Of a stretch of DNA of 64,000 nucleotides, positions 1 through 8,685 are shown one piece after another. The translations under genes were made by a program, and so were the position numbers. Position 1 is the stretch's first letter; every line of letters starts with the position of its first letter. Source of the DNA: Microvirga sp. (GTDB lineage: Bacteria > Pseudomonadota > Alphaproteobacteria > Rhizobiales > Beijerinckiaceae); contig JAKOMT010000007.1 in the NCBI GenBank assembly GCA_022241475.1, positions 62,001 through 126,000 of the forward strand. The letters are read 5' to 3'. The notes beneath the pieces are model-generated. The model searched no databases and had not been told where the DNA came from. It worked only from the letters and a program-made list of their open reading frames with translations.

Positions 1-1
1 C

Positions 2-820
<819 letters not shown>

Positions 821-866
821 GGCCTCGAGAGTTCCACCGACCATCGTCCCGAACGGAGTAGAGACC

Positions 867-1091
867 ATGCCGAACGTCAAGGAACGCGCCGAGGATATGG
901 CGATCACGATGAACGACCGGCAGCAGGCGGCCATCCGCATGCTCGCCAACCAGCTTCACAGGCTCAACTCAGCGGTCACGGAGGCGGTGGATTCCGGGCT
1001 CTCGATCGAACTGCAGCGCGCCTCGCGTCACCACAACCAGGACGGCTACTGGGGAGACCTGCTCACGCCCATCGTCGTCAAGCAGCGTTGA
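867..1091 (+). CDS. small hypothetical protein downstream of aceA
   Basis: A 74-residue protein that I do not recognise. It is hydrophilic and probably helical, with no signal peptide, no cysteine and no membrane segment, and has a central RMLANQLHRLNSAV stretch that looks amphipathic. A purine-rich ribosome-binding site (CGGAG) lies about 10 bases before the ATG. The 46-base gap after aceA, and a hairpin downstream at 1148-1172, suggest cotranscription with aceA. That would point to a role linked to two-carbon metabolism, but this is position-based inference only. Confidence 0.7.
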   Translation: MPNVKERAEDMAITMNDRQQAAIRMLANQLHRLNSAVTEAVDSGLSIELQRASRHHNQDGYWGDLLTPIVVKQR

Positions 1092-1147
1092 GACGCGACG
1101 TCCGCGAGCAGGGATTTGCGATGTCCGCATCGCGCAATGACAACTTG

Positions 1148-1172
1148 AGCCGCCCGGCCGCGTCGGGCGGCT
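1148..1172 (+). terminator. hairpin after aceA and the small ORF
   Basis: A 9-bp perfect stem (AGCCGCCCG / CGGGCGGCT) with a 7-base loop lies 57 bases after the small ORF. No T-run follows, so if it terminates transcription it is not a classical intrinsic terminator; it may only stabilise the 3' end. The rest of 1092-1325 shows no gene. Confidence 0.45.
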
Positions 1173-1325
1173 CTATCCATGTTCCGAAACTGCCGAAAAC
1201 GGCGCGCGTATGGGGGAAGCCGCACCGATTCGTGTAGCGCGTGCAAAAGCCCTGCTTTACATTCCACGGCCATATCCGGTCGACACGTAGCGACCGCGAT
1301 CACCATCGTAAGCAACGTGGAGTGA

Positions 1326-2522
1326 ATGATGAGGAAGCTACTGCTCGCCACGGCCGCCTCGGCCCTGATCGCCGCCTCGCCTGCGGCGCTCGCGAACGAG
1401 GTCAAGATCGGCGTCCTTCTCGGCTACACGGGTCCGCTCGAATCCATCACCCCGCACATGGCCGCCTCCGCCGAACTGGCGCTCAAGGAAATCTCCGATT
1501 CCGGGCTGCTCCTCGACGGCGCGACGTTCACCCCCATCCGCGCGGACAGCACCTGCGTCGACGCCGCCGCCGCGACCGCCGCGGCCGAGCGCCTGATCAC
1601 CTCCGACCAGGTTGCCGCCATCATCGGCGCAGATTGCTCCGGCGTCTCGACCGCCGTCGCCAACAACGTCGCGGTCCCGAACGGCGTCGTGATGGTGTCG
1701 CCGTCGTCCACCTCGCCGGCGTTGTCGACCATCAACGACAACGGCTTCTTCTTCCGCACCGCCCCCTCCGACGCGCGCCAGGGCGCCGTCATCGCGGAGC
1801 TGCTTCAGGCGCGCGACATCGACACGGTCGCCATCACCTACACCAACAACGATTACGGGCGGGGCCTGACGGAAGCCTTCACGAGCGCCTTCACCGCGAC
1901 CGGGGGCACGGTCGCGATCAGCGCGGCGCATGAGGACGGCCGGGCCGACTACTCGGCCGAAGTCGGCGCGCTCTCGGCGTCGGGCGCCGAGCATCTCGTG
2001 GTGTTCGGCTACGTCGACCAGGGCGGACGAGGGATCATTCAGGCCTCGCTCGACGTGGGCGCCTTCGAATCCTTCATCCTCGCCGACGGCATGTACGGCG
2101 ACAGCCTGATCGAGGCCATCGGCGCCGATCTCGACGGCAAGGTGCTCGGCACCGTTCCCGGCAGCGAGGCCGAGGGCGCCGAAATCTTCGCGGGCCTCGC
2201 CAACGCGGCCGGAGTCAACGCCTCCTCGTCCTATACCGGCGAATCCTACGACGCGGCCGCCCTGATCGCGCTCGCGATGCAGGCGGCCGGGTCCACCGAC
2301 GGTTCGGCGATCCGCGACAACATCATGAACGTCGCCAACGCTCCCGGCGAGCCGATCATGCCGGGCGAACTCGCAAAGGGCCTCCAGATCCTCAAGGACG
2401 GGGGCGAGATCGATTATGTCGGCGCGACCGGCGTCGAGCTGATCGAGCCGGGCGAGGCCGCAGGCTCGTACCGTGTCTACGAGATCGTCGGCGGCGCGTT
2501 CGAGACGATCGAATTCCGCTGA
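1326..2522 (+). CDS. branched-chain amino acid ABC transporter, substrate-binding protein
   Basis: Periplasmic binding protein of the Leu/Ile/Val (LivJ/LivK, type I fold) family, 398 residues. It has a Sec signal peptide (MMRKLLLATAASALIAAS, then AALA-N cleavage near residue 23) and starts the mature chain with the family pattern EVKIGVLLGYTGPL. Two ATGs are adjacent; the second is equally possible. It heads a five-gene cluster with two ATPases and two permeases, the standard Liv order. The true ligand (branched-chain amino acids, amides or other small amino compounds) cannot be read from sequence. Confidence 0.9.
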   Translation: MMRKLLLATAASALIAASPAALANEVKIGVLLGYTGPLESITPHMAASAELALKEISDSGLLLDGATFTPIRADSTCVDAAAATAAAERLITSDQVAAIIGADCSGVSTAVANNVAVPNGVVMVSPSSTSPALSTINDNGFFFRTAPSDARQGAVIAELLQARDIDTVAITYTNNDYGRGLTEAFTSAFTATGGTVAISAAHEDGRADYSAEVGALSASGAEHLVVFGYVDQGGRGIIQASLDVGAFESFILADGMYGDSLIEAIGADLDGKVLGTVPGSEAEGAEIFAGLANAAGVNASSSYTGESYDAAALIALAMQAAGSTDGSAIRDNIMNVANAPGEPIMPGELAKGLQILKDGGEIDYVGATGVELIEPGEAAGSYRVYEIVGGAFETIEFR

Positions 2523-2589
2523 GACCCCACTTCGCGCGCCGGCCCGGATCGCTCGCGGTTCCGGGCCGGTCCGCGCCGAGGGAGCATCG

Positions 2590-3381
2590 ATGATAAGCGT
2601 CGAAGACGTTCATATGCATTTCGGGGGCATCCGCGCCGTCAACGGCGCCACCCTCGAGATCGCCAAGGGCTCCATCACGGGTTTGATCGGGCCGAACGGC
2701 GCCGGCAAAACGACCCTGTTCAACGTCATCTCGGGGGCCTACACGCCGACATCGGGCCGCGTCCTGCTCGACGGCGAGGACATCACCGGCCTGCCGCCGC
2801 ACCAGCTGTTCCACCGGGGCCTGCTGCGGACGTTTCAGATCGCCCATGAATTCTCGACGCTGAGCGTGCGCGAAAACCTCATGATGGTGCCCGCGGGACA
2901 GGAGGGCGAGACGCTCTGGAACGCGTTCTTCAAGCGCAAAGCCATCGCCGCGCAGGAGCGCGAAGTGCGGGCCAAGGCCGATGAGGTGATCGACTTCCTG
3001 CAATTGTCCCACGTCGCGGACGAACTCGCGGGCAATCTCTCGGGCGGCCAGAAGAAGCTCCTCGAACTCGGCCGCACGATGATGGTCGACGCCAAGATCG
3101 TCTTTCTCGACGAGGTCGGCGCAGGCGTGAACCGCACGCTCCTGCGCACCATCGGCGACGCGATCCGCAGGCTCAACCAGGAGCGCGGCTATACGTTCTG
3201 CATGATCGAGCACGACATGGATTTCATCGGAGACCTCTGCGACCCGGTCATCGTCATGGCCGAGGGCGCGGTCCTCGCGCAGGGCTCCGTCGCGGCGATG
3301 CTCGCCGACGAGCAGGTCATCGAAGCCTATCTCGGGCGCGGCATGAAGAACCGCCGGACGCGGGCGAAGGCGGGCGCATGA
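2590..3381 (+). CDS. livG: branched-chain amino acid ABC transporter ATPase (LivG-like)
   Basis: Cytoplasmic ATPase of the Liv transporter, 263 residues. The Walker A motif GPNGAGKT is at residues 34-41, the signature is LSGGQKK and Walker B ends IVFLDE. The D-loop region reads EVGAGVN in place of the more usual EPxAGLN of LivG. The frame is open further upstream to 2473, but that would run into the preceding gene; the ATG at 2590 has a GAGGGAGC ribosome-binding site and gives the normal length. The 3' end overlaps livF by four bases (ATGA), which implies translational coupling. Confidence 0.92.
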   Translation: MISVEDVHMHFGGIRAVNGATLEIAKGSITGLIGPNGAGKTTLFNVISGAYTPTSGRVLLDGEDITGLPPHQLFHRGLLRTFQIAHEFSTLSVRENLMMVPAGQEGETLWNAFFKRKAIAAQEREVRAKADEVIDFLQLSHVADELAGNLSGGQKKLLELGRTMMVDAKIVFLDEVGAGVNRTLLRTIGDAIRRLNQERGYTFCMIEHDMDFIGDLCDPVIVMAEGAVLAQGSVAAMLADEQVIEAYLGRGMKNRRTRAKAGA

Positions 3382-4085
3382 GCTTTCTGATCGGCGAGAA
3401 CATGGTCGGCGGCTATGGCGGCGCCGACATTCTCCAGAGCTGCACGATCGCCGTCGAGAAGGGCGAGATCGCCGTGATCGTCGGCCCTAACGGCGCCGGA
3501 AAATCGACCGCGATGAAGGCGATCTTCGGCATGCTGAACCTTCGCTCGGGCGCGGTGCGGCTCGACGAGCGCGACATCGGCGCGCTCTCGCCTCAGGAGC
3601 GCGTGCGCGCCGGCATGGGCTTCGTGCCGCAGACCGGCAACGTCTTCCGCTCGCTCACCGTCGAGGAGAACCTCGAGATGGGCGCCTTCATCCGCGAGGA
3701 CGACGAGGTCCGCGAGACCATGGATCAGGTCTACGCGCTGTTTCCCGTGCTCGCGGAGAAGCGCCGCCAACCGGCGGGCGAATTGTCGGGCGGCCAGCGC
3801 CAGCAGGTCGCCGTGGGGCGCGCGCTGATGACTAGGCCCAAGGTGCTGATGCTCGACGAGCCGACGGCGGGCGTCTCGCCGATCGTCATGGACGAGCTCT
3901 TCGACAAGATCGTCGACGTCGCCCGCACCGGCATCGCGATCCTCATGGTCGAGCAGAACGCCAGGCAGGCGCTCGAGATCGCCGACCGGGGCTACGTGCT
4001 CGTGCAGGGCCAGAACCGTTTCACGGATACGGGGGAGGCTCTGCTCGCCAACCCGGAAGTCCGTCGCTCTTTCCTGGGGGGCTGA
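3378..4085 (+). CDS. livF: branched-chain amino acid ABC transporter ATPase (LivF-like)
   Basis: Second ATPase of the Liv transporter, 235 residues, normal for LivF. Walker A GPNGAGKS is at residues 36-43, the signature LSGGQRQ is intact, and Walker B is VLMLDEP followed by the typical TAGVSP. The start overlaps the livG stop (ATGA) and the stop lies four bases before the GTG of the livH-like permease, so the genes are one operon. It would pair with LivG as the heterodimeric motor below LivH/LivM. Confidence 0.93.
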   Translation: MSFLIGENMVGGYGGADILQSCTIAVEKGEIAVIVGPNGAGKSTAMKAIFGMLNLRSGAVRLDERDIGALSPQERVRAGMGFVPQTGNVFRSLTVEENLEMGAFIREDDEVRETMDQVYALFPVLAEKRRQPAGELSGGQRQQVAVGRALMTRPKVLMLDEPTAGVSPIVMDELFDKIVDVARTGIAILMVEQNARQALEIADRGYVLVQGQNRFTDTGEALLANPEVRRSFLGG

Positions 4086-4089
4086 GAGC

Positions 4090-5103
4090 GTGGAGAGCAT
4101 CCTCAACGCGCTGGTGATACTCGCCAATTTCATCATCGTGCCGGGCCTCGCCTATGGCGCGCAGCTCGCGCTCGGAGCGCTCGGCGTGACTCTGATCTAC
4201 GCCGTGCTGCGCTTCTCGAACTTCGCCCACGGCGATCTCATGGCCTTCGGCGCGATGATCGTGATCCTCGTGACCTGGCTGTTGCAGGGGGCGGGAATAT
4301 CCTTCGGGCCGCTGCCCACGGCGCTCCTCGCCCTGCCCTTCGGGATACTCGGCGCGATCGGCCTCGTGCTCCTGAGCGACCGCATGGTGTATCGCTTCTA
4401 CCGCGAGAAGAAGAGCGCGCCGGTGACCTTCGTCATCGCCTCCGTCGGCCTGATGTTCATCTACAATGCGCTGACCCGCTTCTTCATCGGCGCGGACGAC
4501 ATCCGCTTCGAGGACGGCGAGCGCTTCGTCATCCGCGCGGCCGATTTCCGCGCCATGACGGGCCTCGCCGAGCCGTTGGCGTTGCGCACGAGCCAGGTGA
4601 TCACCGTCGTCGTGGCGCTCGCCGTCGTCGTCGCCCTGTTCTGGTTCCTCCAGAAGACGCGGACCGGCAAGGCGATGCGCGCCTATTCCGACAACGAGGA
4701 TCTGGCGCTGCTCTCAGGCATCGATCCCAAGCGCGTCGTGATGATCACCTGGATCATCGCCGCCGGGCTCGCGACCATCGCCGGCACGCTCTACGGCCTC
4801 GACAAGAGTTTCCGGCCCTTCAACTACTTCCTGCTGCTGCTGCCGATCTTCGCCGCCGCCATCGTCGGCGGCATCGGGCAACCGTTCGGAGCGATCGCGG
4901 GCGGCTTCGTCGTGGCCTTCTCGGAAGTGACCGTCACTTACGCCTATCGGCGCTTCCTCTCGCATCTCCTGCCCGAGGAGTGGCTGCCGGCGGGCCTCGC
5001 GCAGCTTCTCTCCACCGACTACAAATTCGCCGTGTCCTTCGTGATCCTCGTCCTCGTGCTGCTCGTGCGGCCGAACGGCATCTTCAAGGGGCGTGAGATA
5101 TGA
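4090..5103 (+). CDS. livH: branched-chain amino acid ABC transporter permease (LivH-like)
   Basis: Inner-membrane permease, 337 residues, slightly longer than the usual LivH. It starts with GTG. The segment GVTLIYAVLRFSNFAHGDLMAFGAM near residues 36-60 is the LivH N-terminal signature, and about eight hydrophobic segments follow. The EAA-like cytoplasmic loop (RTGKAMRAYSDNEDLALLSGID) contacts the ATPases. The C-terminus VRPNGIFKG is family-typical. It overlaps livM by four bases. Confidence 0.92.
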   Translation: MESILNALVILANFIIVPGLAYGAQLALGALGVTLIYAVLRFSNFAHGDLMAFGAMIVILVTWLLQGAGISFGPLPTALLALPFGILGAIGLVLLSDRMVYRFYREKKSAPVTFVIASVGLMFIYNALTRFFIGADDIRFEDGERFVIRAADFRAMTGLAEPLALRTSQVITVVVALAVVVALFWFLQKTRTGKAMRAYSDNEDLALLSGIDPKRVVMITWIIAAGLATIAGTLYGLDKSFRPFNYFLLLLPIFAAAIVGGIGQPFGAIAGGFVVAFSEVTVTYAYRRFLSHLLPEEWLPAGLAQLLSTDYKFAVSFVILVLVLLVRPNGIFKGREI

Positions 5104-6428
5104 CGAGCGCCGAAAAACGCGATCCGCGCGTTCCCCTGCTCTACGCGGCCATGGCGGCGGCGCTCCTCGCCGTCGGCTTCTTCCAAAGCTGGACGGTCGC
5201 GCTCGCGATCCTCAACCTGTGCCTGATCTCGGCGATCATGGCGCTCGGCGCGAACCTGCAATGGGGCTACGCCGGGCTGTTCAACGCCGGGATCATGGGC
5301 TTCGCCGCGCTCGGCGGGGTCGCCGCAGTCCTCGTCGCCATGCCGCCGATCCCCGACGCGTGGCGCGCGGGCGGGGCGGGGCTCGGATCGGCTGCGCTGG
5401 CGATCGCGGCGACGATCGCGGCCTGCGTCTATCTGCGACGCCGGCTATCGGGAAGCGCGCGCAATCTCGCCGTCATCGCCACGATCATGGTCGGCTACTT
5501 CGTCGTGCGCTATTTCGCCGATCCGGCGACCGACGCCATCGAGGCGATCAATCCGGCGGCGCAGGGCAATATCGGCGGCCTCGGCCTGCCGATATTGCTG
5601 TCTTGGATCGTCGGCGGTCTGTTCGCGGCGGGCGCGGCCTATCTCATCGGCAAGGTCGCGCTCGGCCTGCGCTCGGATTATCTCGCCATCGCGACCCTCG
5701 GCATCGCCGAGATCGTCCTCGCCGTGATCAAGAACGAGGCCTGGCTGACGCGCGGCGTGAAGAACGTCACCGGCCTGCCCCGGCCGGTTCCGGCCGAGAT
5801 CGAATTGCAACAGATGTCTTGGTTCCTCGATCTCGCGAACCAGATCGGCATGAGCCCGGCCATGCTCTCCACAATCACGGTGCGCGGAACCTACGCGCTG
5901 CTCTTCGCGGCCGTGCTGATCGTGCTGATGATCCTGTGCGAGCGCGCGCTGAACTCGCCCTGGGGCCGGATGATGCGCGCGATCCGCGACAACCGCGATT
6001 CCGCCGCCGCCATGGGCAAGGACGTGACGAAGCGCCACCTCCAGGTCTTCGTGCTCGGCTCCGCCATCGTCGGAATCGCGGGGGCCATGCTCGTCAGCCT
6101 CGACGGGCAGTTCACGCCGGGCTCCTACAGCCCCTTGCGCTTCACCTTCCTGATCTGGGTGATGGTGATCGTCGGCGGATCGGGCAACAATTTCGGAGCG
6201 GTGCTCGGCGGCTTTTTGATCTGGTTCGTCTGGATCCAGGCCGAACCCGCCGGCCTCTGGCTGATGCAGACGTTGACGAGCGCCATCGCCTTCGGACCCG
6301 CCGTTCAGGCCCATCTCATGGACGCCGCGCCGCATCTGCGCCTGTTCCTGATGGGCGCGATCCTGCTCGTCGTCATGCGCTTCAGCCCGCAGGGGCTCGT
6401 TCCGGAGCGGACCGCGCGGCGGGCGTGA
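5100..6428 (+). CDS. livM: branched-chain amino acid ABC transporter permease (LivM-like)
   Basis: Second inner-membrane permease, 442 residues, at the long end for LivM. Recognisable features are ANLQWGYAGLFNAGIMGFAALGG near the N-terminus, the ATPase-contact loop WGRMMRAIRDNRDSAAAMGKDVTKRHLQVF, and a C-terminal FSPQGLVPER. It begins at the ATG that overlaps the livH stop. It is the last gene of the transporter operon; the next ORF is the antitoxin of an unrelated toxin-antitoxin pair. Confidence 0.92.
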   Translation: MTSAEKRDPRVPLLYAAMAAALLAVGFFQSWTVALAILNLCLISAIMALGANLQWGYAGLFNAGIMGFAALGGVAAVLVAMPPIPDAWRAGGAGLGSAALAIAATIAACVYLRRRLSGSARNLAVIATIMVGYFVVRYFADPATDAIEAINPAAQGNIGGLGLPILLSWIVGGLFAAGAAYLIGKVALGLRSDYLAIATLGIAEIVLAVIKNEAWLTRGVKNVTGLPRPVPAEIELQQMSWFLDLANQIGMSPAMLSTITVRGTYALLFAAVLIVLMILCERALNSPWGRMMRAIRDNRDSAAAMGKDVTKRHLQVFVLGSAIVGIAGAMLVSLDGQFTPGSYSPLRFTFLIWVMVIVGGSGNNFGAVLGGFLIWFVWIQAEPAGLWLMQTLTSAIAFGPAVQAHLMDAAPHLRLFLMGAILLVVMRFSPQGLVPERTARRA

Positions 6429-6459
6429 GGCGCGTGAGGACGCCGGCGCTTGATCGGGC

Positions 6460-6473
6460 AATGCATTTGCATT
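6460..6473. promoter_or_regulatory. perfect palindrome, candidate PrlF/YhaV operator
   Basis: AATGCA-TT-TGCATT is a perfect inverted repeat (6-bp arms, 2-bp centre) in a short A+T-rich patch just upstream of the antitoxin. Toxin-antitoxin operons commonly autorepress through such sites. It contains the first in-frame ATG (6461) of the antitoxin frame, which argues that translation starts later. Function is inferred. Confidence 0.5.
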
Positions 6474-6514
6474 ACCTTCAGACGCCAGTGTTCGCGCTTG
6501 ATCAGGATATCGCC

Positions 6515-6841
6515 GTGACCGACCCCGCGCCCGAGATCTCCAAACTCACCGATCGTTACCAGACGACGGTTCCGACGGGCGTGCGTCGGCGGCTGCGTCT
6601 GGGCAAGGGCGACCGCATCCGTTATTGCGTCGACGCTGCGGGGCGGGTCTACATCGAGGCCGACCGCGAAAGCGAGATCGATCCTGCGCTCGGTTCCTTT
6701 CTCGACCTTCTGGAGGCGGACGTCCGGGCGCATCCCGAGCGCCTGAGGTCGTTCGACGGCGCGCTGCGCGACAGGCTGGAGGCGTTGGTCGCAGATGTCG
6801 CGATCGACCTCGACGCGCCCCTGTCCCCCGACGACGACTGA
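6515..6841 (+). CDS. prlF: type II antitoxin, PrlF family
   Basis: AbrB/SpoVT-type antitoxin, 108 residues from the GTG at 6515. The swapped-hairpin core ISKLTDRYQTTVPTGVRRRL followed by GKGDRIRYCVD is diagnostic of PrlF/SohA. An in-frame ATG at 6461 would add 18 residues, but it lies inside a palindrome likely to be the operator; the GTG start has an AGGA sequence upstream and brings the conserved core close to the N-terminus as in relatives. The stop overlaps the toxin start (TGATG). PrlF neutralises YhaV and should autorepress the pair. Confidence 0.88.
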   Translation: MTDPAPEISKLTDRYQTTVPTGVRRRLRLGKGDRIRYCVDAAGRVYIEADRESEIDPALGSFLDLLEADVRAHPERLRSFDGALRDRLEALVADVAIDLDAPLSPDDD

Positions 6842-7353
6842 TGTCTCGACCGACGCCGCCCGCCTCGCCGTTCGTCGTCAACGGCTGGTCGATCTACGCG
6901 CACTCGCTGTTTCTTGACCAGGTCGAGGCGCTGATCGCCGAAGTCGCGGCGCGAAAGGCCCGGGATCCTGCGACCTACCGGACGAAGAACTGCTCGAAAC
7001 GGCTCGCGGCGATCCTGAAACTCGTCACGGAGATGATCCCCGCCGATCCGGGCGCGCCGCAATTCCGGCAAGGCGACACGCTCGGGCCCACGCGCAAGCA
7101 CTGGTTCCGCGCCAAGTTCTTCCAGCAGTATCGCCTGTTCTACCGCTTCGACAGCGCGAGCCGGATCATCGTGCTCGCATGGGTGAACGACGAGGACACC
7201 TTGCGAGCCTACGGCAGCGTCACGGACGCCTATGCGATTTTCAGGAGCATGCTCGAGAAGGGTGACCCGCCCGACGATTTCGAGGCGCTCGCGGCGGCGG
7301 CGCGAAGCGCGACCGCGCGACTCGCAACGATCGGGTGGGCGGCGGAGCTCTGA
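6841..7353 (+). CDS. yhaV: type II toxin YhaV (RelE-like ribonuclease)
   Basis: Ribosome-dependent mRNA interferase of the RelE superfamily, 170 residues against about 154 in E. coli YhaV. Family features are the N-terminal GWSIYAHSLFLDQVEAL, the central HWFRAKFFQQYRLFYRFDS and IIVLAWVNDEDTLRAYGS. The ATG shares one base with the antitoxin stop, so the two are translationally coupled. The extra length is an Ala-rich C-terminal tail. The pair sits between the Liv operon and the convergent cox cluster. Confidence 0.9.
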   Translation: MSRPTPPASPFVVNGWSIYAHSLFLDQVEALIAEVAARKARDPATYRTKNCSKRLAAILKLVTEMIPADPGAPQFRQGDTLGPTRKHWFRAKFFQQYRLFYRFDSASRIIVLAWVNDEDTLRAYGSVTDAYAIFRSMLEKGDPPDDFEALAAAARSATARLATIGWAAEL

Positions 7354-7373
7354 GCGGCCGCCGCCCCCCGGCC

Positions 7374-7826
7374 TCACGCCGTCTCGCGCGCGGCGACCTG
7401 TTCGGCGAATTTGGCGAAGAAGCTGGCGGCGAGTTTCTTCGCGGTGCTCTGGATGAGGCGGCCGCCGAGCTGCGCCAGCTTGCCGCCGATCTCGGCCTTG
7501 GCCTCGTAGCGCAGCAGCGTCTCCGACCCGCGATCCTCGAGATGCACGACCGCGCCGCCCTTGGCGAAGCCGGCGGCGCCGCCCGATCCCTCGCCGGTCA
7601 GGGAAAAGCTGTCGGGCGCGCCGCTCGGGTCGAGCGTCACCGCGCCGCCGAAACGGGCCTTCACCGGGCCGATCTTGAGCACGACCTTCGCTTCGAGGCT
7701 GGTGTCGGAATGCTTGATCAGTTCTTCGCAGCCGGGGATCGCCGCCTTCAGGATCTCGGGATCGTTGAGCGCGGCGTAGACGCGCTCGCGGGGGGCGGGA
7801 ATCATGATTTCTTCGCTCAGTTCCAT
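7374..7826 (-). CDS. coxG: CO dehydrogenase accessory protein CoxG (SRPBCC fold)
   Basis: 150-residue START/SRPBCC-fold protein of the CoxG family. It begins ELSEEIMIPAPRERVYAALNDPEILKAAIPGCEEL, the family signature, and has the Gly-rich strand LTGEGSGGAAGFAKGGAVV. In Oligotropha, CoxG has been linked to recruiting CO dehydrogenase to the inner membrane. It is the last gene of the cox cluster here; relatives often carry a C-terminal membrane anchor, which this short version lacks. Confidence 0.9.
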   Translation of the reverse strand: MELSEEIMIPAPRERVYAALNDPEILKAAIPGCEELIKHSDTSLEAKVVLKIGPVKARFGGAVTLDPSGAPDSFSLTGEGSGGAAGFAKGGAVVHLEDRGSETLLRYEAKAEIGGKLAQLGGRLIQSTAKKLAASFFAKFAEQVAARETA

Positions 7827-7859
7827 GGGCTTCCTCCGTTCTCGTGGACTGGGCGCCGT

Positions 7860-8675
7860 TCAGCCGGCGCGCTGGCCGGAGCGTCGCAGCGCGACGATCT
7901 CGGCCAGAATGGAGAGCGCGATCTCTTCGGGGGTGATCGCGCCGATATCGAGTCCCGCAGGCGCCCGAAGGCGCTCGAACGCGGCCTCCGCCACGCTCTG
8001 CGAAACGAGCCGTTCGCGGATCGCCGCCGTCTTGGCGCGGCTGCCGACGAAGGCGACGTAGCGGGACGGCGCGGCGAGCGCGGCCTTCAGCGCCGCCTCG
8101 TCGCCGCGCCCCTGCGTCGAGACGACGACGTAGCGCTCGGCGCCGCCGAAGCCGTCGATGGCCCAGCCCTCGATGCGCCGGGCATGCGCGGGGAACGCCG
8201 GGAGTTCGGAGGCCGGCGCGCAGCCGGTGGTCGCGAATCCGAAGCGCGGCGCGAGATCGGCGAGCGCCAGCGCGACCGGGCTCGTTCCGCAGATCACAAG
8301 CTCCGGACGCGGCAGCACCGGCTCGATGAAGACGTCCATCGTCCCCTTGCTCGGGCACATGTTGCGCGCGAAGCTAACGCCCTCGCGGGTCTCGCCCGCC
8401 GCGACGCCGTGCGCCGACAGCACGTCCTCGGGCTGGACGGAGATGAGGCGCGGGCGCCCGTCCGCGAGCGCTTCGCGGGCGGCCTTGAGCACCGCGCCGC
8501 GCGCGCAGCCGCCGCCGATCCAGCCCTCCGAGATCGTCCCGTCGGCGCGGATCACCGCTTTCGCGCCCGCCTTCGCAGCCGTGACCGAGACCGTGCGCAC
8601 GACCGTCGCGAGCGCGAAGGCCTCACCGGCCGCTTTGAGGCTCGTGACGAGGTCGAGAATGTCCTGCCCGCTCAT
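7860..8675 (-). CDS. coxF: XdhC-family molybdoenzyme maturation protein CoxF
   Basis: 271-residue XdhC/CoxI-family protein. The N-terminal XdhC_CoxI domain includes SEGWIGGGCARGAVLKAA, and a C-terminal Rossmann domain starts at LVICGTSPVALALADLAPRFG. XdhC relatives bind the molybdenum cofactor and assist its sulfuration and insertion. By position after coxE and before coxG it matches coxF of Oligotropha carboxidovorans, where CoxF takes part in assembly of the active-site [CuSMoO2] cluster. CoxI is a related alternative name, but the gene order favours CoxF. Confidence 0.85.
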   Translation of the reverse strand: MSGQDILDLVTSLKAAGEAFALATVVRTVSVTAAKAGAKAVIRADGTISEGWIGGGCARGAVLKAAREALADGRPRLISVQPEDVLSAHGVAAGETREGVSFARNMCPSKGTMDVFIEPVLPRPELVICGTSPVALALADLAPRFGFATTGCAPASELPAFPAHARRIEGWAIDGFGGAERYVVVSTQGRGDEAALKAALAAPSRYVAFVGSRAKTAAIRERLVSQSVAEAAFERLRAPAGLDIGAITPEEIALSILAEIVALRRSGQRAG

Positions 8676-8685
8676 GGTCGCATCC

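Noticed and set aside
1326..6428. Urea (Urt) transporter, given ureE/ureF in the window
   Set aside because: Gene order is SBP-ATPase-ATPase-permease-permease, whereas urt has permeases before ATPases; linkage to ure is distant.
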